Of a stretch of DNA of 12,688 bases, positions 7,539-12,688 are shown in pieces. Origin of the DNA: Planctomycetota bacterium (GTDB lineage Bacteria; Planctomycetota; Planctomycetia; Planctomycetales; Planctomycetaceae). The translations under genes were made by a program, and so were the position numbers. Location of the stretch: positions 1 to 12,688 of the forward strand of contig JAEYWB010000319.1 in NCBI GenBank assembly GCA_023429275.1, written 5' to 3'. The notes below the pieces were generated by a model. The model was not told the origin of the DNA and searched no databases. It saw only the letters and a program-made list of their open reading frames with translations. Each line of letters opens with the position of its first letter. Within the stretch, counting starts at the first letter, position 1.

Positions 7539-7792
7539 GTCGCGGCCGGGTGCAGTCGCCGATTGGTGGAGGTGCGGATGTCTCGAGGGGTACCGATTGG
7601 TGTATGTGATCCGCCAGGCAGCATGCCCGGGTCTCCCAAGGAGGGCGCCCCACGTTGGTCCAGATTACGATCAAAACGCCTGATCAGGAAGAAGTTCTTA
7701 CCCGGGAGATTTCGGGAACGGCCGCGCAGCGGGAAGAGCAGGCTCACCAACATCCGAGCGTCCACCAATCGGCGACTACACCCCATTGCGAC
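7539..7792. repeat. 254-bp element bounded by long inverted arms
   Basis: The core arms are 34 nt, at 7548-7581 and 7750-7783, and pair at 30 positions; they share AGTCGCCGATTGGTGGA and CGGATGT. After a 4-nt mismatch a further GTCGC pairs at 7539-7543 and 7788-7792. The inner 168 nt (7582-7749) contain no convincing gene. CCGATTGGTG is repeated in direct orientation at 7559-7568 and 7593-7602. The arrangement resembles a non-autonomous mobile element or a structured RNA; no target-site duplication was found by eye and no transposase is present. With copy C it fills the gene-free stretch 7299-7834. Confidence 0.75.
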
Positions 7793-7834
7793 TGTGTCGA
7801 TACACTGCCTGGAACCTGACTCAGGAGAACTCTG

Positions 7835-8389
7835 ATGCGACGTCGGACGTGGATCGCCTTCTCGGCCAATCTGTTCCTGGTCGCCGCGGCGACCACCTGG
7901 GCTCAACCGCCAAAGGTTCTTGAAGAGATCCCCGGCAAAGTCGTGTCGGTCGTCGACGGCGATTCGCTGACCCTGCAGCGCGCCGACGAGACGAAGCTCA
8001 CGGTCCGCCTCGAGGGAATCGACTCCCCGGAGCTGAAGCAGGCTCACGGCGAGAAGTCGAAGGAGGCGCTCTCTGCCCTGGTCCTGTCGAAAGAGGTCAC
8101 TGTCCGAAAGACCGGCCAGGACAAGTCCGGCCGCATTCTCGGCATCGTGGTGGCCGGCGGTGACGAGATCAATCTGCAGCTCGTCGAGTCAGGGACTGCC
8201 TGGCACTTCAAGAAATACAACAAAGACAAGCGGCTCGCCGAGGCAGAGGAACGGGCCCGAGCCGCAAAAAAGGGCCTCTGGGCGGGCGAGGATGTCATAG
8301 CCCCGTGGGAATACCGGGCACGTCACAAGATTTCCGAGCCGGGAGCGTCCGTTCCGCCAGCTCCCTCAACAGGCGTTCGCACTCCGTGA
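7835..8389 (+). CDS. Secreted thermonuclease (SNase) homologue
   Basis: The protein has 184 residues and a clear AGGAG (7823-7827) 7 nt before its ATG. Residues 1-23 form a signal peptide ending near TTWAQ, so it acts outside the cytoplasm. The SNase OB-fold domain spans about 33-161. Active-site positions of staphylococcal nuclease are all recognisable: D41 and D43 in VVDGDSLTL, R58, D63 and E66 in VRLEGIDSPE, and R100 in KSGRILG. The ending IAPWEYR is also typical. The enzyme should hydrolyse DNA and RNA with calcium as cofactor, by family knowledge. The last 23 residues are a Pro/Ser-rich tail whose coding DNA overlaps the restored reading frame of the phosphatase on the other strand by 95 nt. 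It lies 42 nt past the inverted-repeat element and appears monocistronic. Its role could be nutrient scavenging or envelope nucleic-acid turnover; the sequence does not decide this. Confidence 0.93.
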   Translation: MRRRTWIAFSANLFLVAAATTWAQPPKVLEEIPGKVVSVVDGDSLTLQRADETKLTVRLEGIDSPELKQAHGEKSKEALSALVLSKEVTVRKTGQDKSGRILGIVVAGGDEINLQLVESGTAWHFKKYNKDKRLAEAEERARAAKKGLWAGEDVIAPWEYRARHKISEPGASVPPAPSTGVRTP

Positions 8390-9028
8390 GACAGTGGAAC
8401 TGGGCCGCACTGAGACGGACGCCCGGCCGGGCCTGCTGAATCCGGCCGAGGGCCTCTTCGGCCGTCGCGGCGCGGGCAGTCGCCAGGAGGATGACGCTCG
8501 CCACGAGGCCCGTTCGCCCGTGCCCCTGGCACAATGGACGTAGAGGGTCCGATCGGGCGGAAGCTGAAGAGCCATGTCGACGAGCGCCTCAGGTGAGGGA
8601 CCCGCGGCATCGAGGATGGGAAAGCTCCAGTAGCCGGCCCGTTCGCGGATCTCCTTCGGCTCCGCGAACTTCTGGGTCAAATCGAGGAAGTGGGCCGCAT
8701 CGGGAGAGTGCTCGTTCGCGAGGAGCCGCCGACCGATGATCAGCGTTCCGTCAATCCGGTCAAACGCCGACTCTCGCGTGACGATTCGCCACAGATGCCA
8801 AACGCTCCACGTCAGAACGTGGAGCGGAAAATAGAGAACGACCAGATCGCCCCGCAGTGTGCCGTCCGCCCGTTTGCCGAAGGGACGCGGCGAGTTGTGG
8901 CTGTATGCGAATGCCAGCCCGCCGAAGTTCAGGGCAGGCCACAACAGCCAGTTCGCCCATCCGCCATAGACAATGGCGATGGCGAAGACCGCCGCCGCGA
9001 GCATCGACAGGGGGCCGACGGGGGTCAC
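8295..9028 (-). pseudogene. Membrane dual-specificity phosphatase with a frameshift in the P-loop
   Basis: The frame begins at a GTG at 9028 (an ATG at 9004 is an alternative; neither has a clear ribosome-binding site). Three hydrophobic segments (about 7-22, 25-42 and 60-82) are followed by a phosphatase domain: IDGTLIIGRRLLANE, FLDLT, WSFPILDAAGPSPEALVDMA, with D140 as probable general acid, then TLYVHC166. After this cysteine codon (8531-8533) the frame turns into Arg/Ser-rich nonsense and ends at 8366. In the next frame the sequence continues correctly as QGHGRTGLVASVILLATARA and ends at 8295. One missing base within about 8522-8530 (a run of GG or CCCC) explains this. Restored, the protein would have 244 residues with HCAQGHGRTG or HCARGHGRTG. 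The domain resembles E. coli YnbD-like membrane phosphatases. It may be a real lesion or a sequencing error. It starts 55 nt past the upstream gene's stop and could be its third operon member. Confidence 0.8.
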
Positions 9029-9083
9029 GGCATGTTCGGTTCAGACTCGCAGCGACGGGGAGGGTCGTACGGAGCTCAAAGGA

Positions 9084-10100
9084 TTACCGCTTCGGCGCTT
9101 CCCGGTCGGCCAGCTTCTTGAGGTACTCCTCGACTGCCTGCCGGTAGTGAGGCGGGAACTGGCGGTCGAGCATGTTCTTGGCGGCCGCCTGGGCCTTCGG
9201 AGGGAGGTTCCCCCAGTTGTCCTTGTGACCCATCTTCTTCGGGTCGACTTCCCCGGCCCCTTTGACGCCGCCGATGTACGACTCTTCGGCCGCCTTCTCG
9301 GGAGCGGCATTCCCGCTGTTCCCTCCTCCTCCGCCGCCTCCCTGCTGCTCTTCCATCTTCTTGATGATCTCATCCAGCGTCGTGATGATCTTCTCTTCGA
9401 CGCGCTGGACCTTTTCTCCGGCCCGGCCGAGGGCCAGGCGGCGTTCGACATCGGTCATCTGCCTGGCGACTTCGCCGAGAGACTTGTCCTTGAGAGCTTC
9501 CAGGTCGAGCTTCATCAGCTCCGCGACCTGCGAATAGCGGATCGGGACTTCCTGCGTGCTTCCGGTGAGCTGGCCAATCGTCTTGAGCCCAGCCTCCTTC
9601 TGCAGGAGGCCGTGCTCACAGACCGCCTTGTAGAAGAGCAGCCCCGCCGGGTCGACCACCTGGGCCGGATCGACTTCGTTGAACAGTTCGAGGGCCTCTT
9701 CGTGGAGAGTCAGCACCGTCAGGTAGCGGCCGTAGAAGTAACGGACGTTGTTGGCGTAGAACGGATCGTCCCGGTGGGAAGCGATCGCCGCAAAGTCGGT
9801 CATCCAGAACCGCGGTGAGAGTCCGCGGCAGGCGTCGACGAGCTGCCGGACATCCGGGTCGACGACGTAAAAGGTCTGCATCACGGCGTCGAAGCGGTCC
9901 GCCGGGGTTGGTTCGGCGCTGGGGAACTGCCAGAAGCGGTCGAGCTGTGCCTGGATCTGCGGATCGCTGACCTGCCGCCGGGCGAGCCACTGCCGGGTGG
10001 AGTCGTGGGCCTGTTCGACAGTCTGGGGAGCGTACACCTCGGCGGCCGGGAGGCTCGCCGACATCGCAAGGCAGGCGATGCAAGGCAGCAGGAATCGCAT
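9084..10100 (-). CDS. Exported protein of unknown function with Gly run and WGNLPPK motif
   Basis: The ATG at 10100 gives 338 residues and a signal peptide (MRFLLPCIACLAMSASLPAA); AGGAG 5 nt before it decides this start over an in-frame ATG at 10166. The mature part is largely alpha-helical, with many Asp, Glu and Arg residues. Residues 254-260 are seven glycines, probably a flexible linker. The C-terminal part holds DNWGNLPPK, then FPPHYRQAVEEYLKKLA. A similar LPP...FPxHYRxxIExY ending occurs in other planctomycete exported proteins, as I recall. No catalytic motif is recognised. It follows the coiled-coil gene on the same strand with a 136-nt gap containing a hairpin repeat, so the two may be partly co-transcribed. 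The phosphatase frame begins 55 nt downstream. Confidence 0.88.
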   Translation of the reverse strand: MRFLLPCIACLAMSASLPAAEVYAPQTVEQAHDSTRQWLARRQVSDPQIQAQLDRFWQFPSAEPTPADRFDAVMQTFYVVDPDVRQLVDACRGLSPRFWMTDFAAIASHRDDPFYANNVRYFYGRYLTVLTLHEEALELFNEVDPAQVVDPAGLLFYKAVCEHGLLQKEAGLKTIGQLTGSTQEVPIRYSQVAELMKLDLEALKDKSLGEVARQMTDVERRLALGRAGEKVQRVEEKIITTLDEIIKKMEEQQGGGGGGGNSGNAAPEKAAEESYIGGVKGAGEVDPKKMGHKDNWGNLPPKAQAAAKNMLDRQFPPHYRQAVEEYLKKLADREAPKR

Positions 10101-10105
10101 AAACG

Positions 10106-10110
10106 CTCCT
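10106..10110 (-). promoter_or_regulatory. Ribosome-binding site deciding the 10100 start
   Basis: AGGAG on the minus strand, 5 nt before the ATG at 10100. No comparable motif is seen before the in-frame ATG at 10166, so the shorter frame with the signal peptide is preferred. Confidence 0.8.
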
Positions 10111-10166
10111 AGTGGTCTCTTCGGCGTTACGACAGCGAAAGTTGTTGAGTTTCCGCAATCAGTCAC

Positions 10167-10238
10167 CAGTTTTCAGTCAAATCCCAGCAAACCCGGGTCC
10201 GCTCGGTGCCTCTGACTGACAACTGACAACTGATAACT
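10167..10238. repeat. CAGT-type hairpin and tandem heptamer repeat at a gene end
   Basis: The tandem ACTGACA, ACTGACA, ACTGATA, ACT runs at 10215-10238 and overlaps the TAG stop codon (10237-10239) of the coiled-coil gene. CAGTTTTCAGTC (10167-10178) pairs with GACTGACAACTG (10214-10225) at 11 of 12 positions around a 35-nt loop, giving a foldable hairpin just beyond the stop. CCGGGT and GCTCGG in the loop add no clear second stem. It may be a 3'-end structure or a dispersed repeat; there is no T-run. Confidence 0.7.
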
Positions 10239-12075
10239 ACTTGTTCTTCCCCGTCGACAAATCATACGTCGCTTCCTGAATCCGTCGCTGGCGGCGGGCG
10301 AGGTCTTCCGTCAGTTTGATCGTTTCCGGGTCGGTTGCCTGCTCGCCATCGACCTGGATCCCGATCTGGCGGGTCAGGCGGTTCACCTGGTTCTGCAGCG
10401 ACCGGATCATCTTGAGTTCCTGCAGCTTGGCGACCAGCTCCGGATCCTGCTGCTGTCCCTGCTGGTTGTTCTGCTTCTGATTCTTCTGCTGCCGGGACTT
10501 CTCCATCTCCTTCTGCACAGCCAGAAGCATCTCTTCAAGCCCCTCGACGATCATCAGCTCGATGAGCTGCGTCGTCTCCCCGGTGTCGGATCGCTCCAGA
10601 CGTCCGGTGACGAGCCGCATGTTGTCGCGCATCTGCTCGACCGCTTCGGGGAAGGCGACCGATGATCCCTCCTCCTTGAGGAGGTTCAGCGTCTTGTCGG
10701 CATCGAGAGCGTTGGCCCCCTCGTCCTTCGAAAGGGCGGTCGTCTGCGACGCGCGGGAGGCCTTGTCGACCATGTCGAGCCGGGTCGTCTCGGTGTTGAT
10801 CTTCAGCTGGGCGCGAAGCATCTTCTGCAGCCGGGCCTCCAGCATCGTCAGGTAGAGGTCCTTCTCCTCCTGGCGGAGCTGACGGAGGATCTCCTCCAGC
10901 TTCGCCTTCATCTTCTCAAGCTGCGCGATCGCCTCGTCCTGCTCCTTCGAGGCATTGTCGAGGCTCTTCTTCTTCAACTCCTGGATCGCCTGCTCCATCT
11001 CGCGCCGCGCTTCCTCCAGCTCCTTGCGCCCGGGGGTTTCGGCTTCAGGCTGCTGTTCCTGCGGAGAGGCCTTCGGTTCCCCTTGCGGTTCGCCCATCGG
11101 GGGCTGAGACTGAGGCCCTTGGGAGGGCTTGCCCGGCTGTGGTTTCTGGTCCGATGGCTTGCCGGACGAAGGCTTTCCCTGCGACGGATCGCCCGGAGGC
11201 ATGTCGCCGGAGGGCTTGCCGCTCTCTTCGGGCTTCATCGGATCGGCCCCCTTCATCGGGTCCGTCCCCTTGTCGCCCGGCTTGTCCTTCGGCTTTGACG
11301 GGTCTTCCGGCTTGGAATCCCCAGGTTTCTGGTCAGACGGCTTGCCCGACTGCGGCTTTCCACTCTCCTTGGGAGAACCCGACTTCCCCTGCTCGCCCTT
11401 CCGCTCGGCATCCTGGCGGTCGATCTTCTCCGCCAGCTTGCGGGCGTCCTTCTCGACACCCTCCTGGTCTCCCTGCAGCCGCTCGCCAGGCCGGCTGGCC
11501 CGCTCGGTGTCGGCCCGGACATCCTTCTGCTTGCCGATGATCTTCGAGGTGTCCTTCAGGAGGTCCTGGACTCGCGCGATCTCCTTCGCGATCCGCTCCC
11601 GCTCGTTCTCGCTCTGGAGGACCTTGAGAAGGTCTTCGAGACGGGCGATCAGCTCCTCCTGGCGTTCACTGGCCCGGCCGTAGAGCGCCGTTGCCTCGTC
11701 GCCGGGCTTGCGTGCCTTCTTCTCCAGCAGATCGGCAATGGCCGCCATTTCATCCGCGAGCCGTTGCGTCTCGCTCTGGCTGCGAGCCCGGTAGAGAAGT
11801 TCCGCCCGGTCCGGCTCGTTCTTCCGCAGCCCCTCGGCGACGTTGAACAGGGCCTTCTCAAAGCGGTCGAAGTCCTTCTTGACCTGGAGCTCGAGCTGGT
11901 CGAGGCTCGGGGAAGCCTCGGCGGGAGCGGTCCCGGCCGGTGGGGCTGTCGGATTTGACGGGGCCGCAGCGGCTGGAGAGGAAGCCGGCTTCCCCGACGG
12001 AGTCTCCTGGGCGAGGGCCGGCGAGACCGCCAGCCCGAGGAGGAGCCACAAGCAACAAAACCAGCGTCGACGCAT
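10237..12075 (-). CDS. Large exported coiled-coil protein with a low-complexity Pro/Lys/Ser linker
   Basis: From the ATG at 12075 the protein has 612 residues. The ATG at 12144 adds 23 residues and spoils the signal peptide, which here is residues 1-22 (MRRRWFCCLWLLLGLAVSPALA). Residues 23-55 are Ala/Pro-rich. Residues 58-220 are strongly charged helix, predicted coiled coil. Residues 226-345 form a linker of Gly, Lys, Pro, Ser and Asp in which SGKPSDQKP occurs twice (243-251 and 304-312). Residues 350-425 are another charged coiled coil with QEEKDLYLTMLEARLQKMLR, and 470-600 are further helical with a Gln/Asn-rich stretch around 528-543. A similar architecture is known to me from planctomycete exported proteins of no assigned function. 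No enzyme motif is visible, so a structural or scaffolding role is possible. The start has only a weak GGGA. The gene is divergent from the partial gene at 12363, with 287 nt between them. Confidence 0.88.
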   Translation of the reverse strand: MRRRWFCCLWLLLGLAVSPALAQETPSGKPASSPAAAAPSNPTAPPAGTAPAEASPSLDQLELQVKKDFDRFEKALFNVAEGLRKNEPDRAELLYRARSQSETQRLADEMAAIADLLEKKARKPGDEATALYGRASERQEELIARLEDLLKVLQSENERERIAKEIARVQDLLKDTSKIIGKQKDVRADTERASRPGERLQGDQEGVEKDARKLAEKIDRQDAERKGEQGKSGSPKESGKPQSGKPSDQKPGDSKPEDPSKPKDKPGDKGTDPMKGADPMKPEESGKPSGDMPPGDPSQGKPSSGKPSDQKPQPGKPSQGPQSQPPMGEPQGEPKASPQEQQPEAETPGRKELEEARREMEQAIQELKKKSLDNASKEQDEAIAQLEKMKAKLEEILRQLRQEEKDLYLTMLEARLQKMLRAQLKINTETTRLDMVDKASRASQTTALSKDEGANALDADKTLNLLKEEGSSVAFPEAVEQMRDNMRLVTGRLERSDTGETTQLIELMIVEGLEEMLLAVQKEMEKSRQQKNQKQNNQQGQQQDPELVAKLQELKMIRSLQNQVNRLTRQIGIQVDGEQATDPETIKLTEDLARRQRRIQEATYDLSTGKNK

Positions 12076-12081
12076 TGCCGC

Positions 12082-12161
12082 GTTCCCAATAGGAACTGCT
12101 CGACCAGGTTCACGCCGATCCGGGAAACCCGGAACAGTTCGCAAGAGGCATATCCTATGCC
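12082..12161. promoter_or_regulatory. Two small dyads before the coiled-coil gene
   Basis: GTTCC-CAATA-GGAAC (12082-12096) lies 6 nt before the ATG of the coiled-coil gene. GGCATA-TCC-TATGCC (12147-12161) lies 71 nt before it. Each has perfect arms of 5 or 6 bp. They may be operator half-sites or chance. No clear promoter could be placed on this strand. Confidence 0.3.
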
Positions 12162-12294
12162 ATCCGGGCAGGCCGGACTAGCCGAAGTGCTTGAACGGTG
12201 GGCGCCTGGAGAAAGCGGGGCGCGAATTCCCAGGCCATTGCAGGAGGGAGGGACCGTTCGGTGCGCACCTGCGGACTCTCGCTCCCGGTGTTCA

Positions 12295-12323
12295 TTGAAG
12301 ACGACGTCCGACCGCGGAATACT
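12295..12323 (+). promoter_or_regulatory. Weak promoter candidate for the partial gene
   Basis: TTGAAG (12295-12300) and AATACT (12318-12323) are 17 nt apart, each matching consensus at 4 of 6 positions, 39 nt before the ATG at 12363. The match is too weak to rely on alone. Confidence 0.2.
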
Positions 12324-12362
12324 CCCTGAATCCCTCCGATTCTTCGACTGACAGGCCGTTCG

Positions 12363-12688
12363 ATGGCAATGCATCGGTGCTTTCGGTGGTCGATCTTTCC
12401 GGACCTCCTGGTCTCCGCGGTGGCCTGCTGCCTTACTCCCCTCTTCGCCGAGGACTCTCCCATGTCGACTCCTCCCCAGGCTGCGGGGGCTTCTCCTGCT
12501 GCCGCCACTCCCGCCGGACCGGTCGCCGTGACACCGGACGGGACTCGGCAGACAGTCGCGGATCTTCAGAAGCTGTTTCACGGCAAGGAACGCTCACCGG
12601 AAGAACTCAAGGCCGTCGCCGCTCAGCTGGAAGAGAGCTGGAAAGGAACGCCCCCTCCTGAGCACATCCGCATGCTCATCGCTATCGC
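12363..12688 (+). CDS. Start of an exported protein (C-terminus outside window)
   Basis: An ATG at 12363 opens a frame that runs to the window edge without a stop, giving 108 complete codons. A second in-frame ATG at 12369 is equally possible; the only nearby ribosome-binding candidate is a weak ACAGG. Residues up to about 30 look like a signal peptide: hydrophobic LLVSAVACCLTPLFA, cleavage near FAED. A Pro/Ala/Ser-rich linker (34-58) is followed by TPDGTRQTVADLQKLFHGKE, SPEELKAVAAQLEESW and PPPEHIRMLIAIA. The last motif reminds me of planctomycete exported proteins with EF-hand-like or redox domains further on, but the visible part cannot show this. The divergent orientation to the coiled-coil gene suggests separate control. 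Confidence 0.8.
   Translation, partial: MAMHRCFRWSIFPDLLVSAVACCLTPLFAEDSPMSTPPQAAGASPAAATPAGPVAVTPDGTRQTVADLQKLFHGKERSPEELKAVAAQLEESWKGTPPPEHIRMLIAI

Noticed and set aside
6518..7609. 363-codon plus-strand open frame running into the repeat region
   Set aside because: It is frame-shifted relative to the VWA gene, and its tail is a translation of the CACAGAG/CTCTGTG repeats; no protein features.
7472..8047. 191-codon minus-strand open frame over the inverted-repeat element
   Set aside because: It is made of the repeat arms, which give STNRRLHP-like peptides on both strands, plus the antisense of SNase. Without outside homologues it is not supported.
8973..9818. 281-codon plus-strand open frame
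   Set aside because: It is the shadow of the exported protein on the minus strand, which has a signal peptide and a good ribosome-binding site.
11649..12581. 310-codon minus-strand open frame
   Set aside because: It crosses the divergent spacer and overlaps both the coiled-coil gene and the partial gene in wrong frames; the composition is Arg/Ser-rich.

Overview
The window is GC-rich bacterial chromosome that looks planctomycete. The evidence is a secreted leucine-rich-repeat protein with a repeated VTDAGL-type motif, a large von Willebrand A (VWA) membrane protein with a glutamine-amidotransferase-like domain, several long secreted proteins of planctomycete style without close functional relatives, and mostly monocistronic or short transcription units with long spacers. 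The taxonomic call is inference from protein style. No rRNA, tRNA, CRISPR array, transposase or phage gene was seen.

Layout. 1-363 (minus) is the N-terminal part of a two-helix membrane protein that leaves the window. 647-2131 (plus) is the LRR protein. Convergent to it, 2339-3679 (minus) encodes a secreted protein of a cytochrome-c-like family whose only candidate heme motif reads CLSSH instead of CxxCH. A perfect 11+2+11 palindrome lies just before its start. 3913-4560 (minus) is plsY, glycerol-3-phosphate acyltransferase, the only gene here with a firmly known reaction. Divergent from it, 4890-7298 (plus) is the VWA/amidotransferase-like membrane protein. 7299-7834 is a gene-free block of repeats: a split CACAGAG/CTCTGTG repeat followed by a 254-bp element bounded by long inverted arms. 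7835-8389 (plus) is a secreted thermonuclease (SNase) homologue. Convergent with it, and overlapping it once the frame is restored, is a membrane dual-specificity phosphatase (minus, 8295-9028) with a one-base frameshift inside the catalytic P-loop. 9084-10100 and 10237-12075 (both minus) encode two exported proteins of unknown function, probably transcribed together. 12363-12688 (plus) is the start of another exported protein, cut by the window edge.

How the parts relate. PlsY acts in phospholipid synthesis. Most other products are predicted to be exported or membrane-bound (LRR, cytochrome-like protein, VWA protein, SNase, phosphatase, coiled-coil protein and its neighbour), so the region is envelope-oriented, but I see no single pathway linking them. 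The most noteworthy non-coding signal is a family of 9-nt-unit inverted repeats, three copies within 5.4 kb, each beginning 19-66 nt beyond a stop codon. A second, unrelated hairpin repeat overlaps the stop codon of the coiled-coil gene. I found no convincing new multi-gene system. The points that deserve attention are the two damaged catalytic or cofactor motifs, the repeats and the palindrome.
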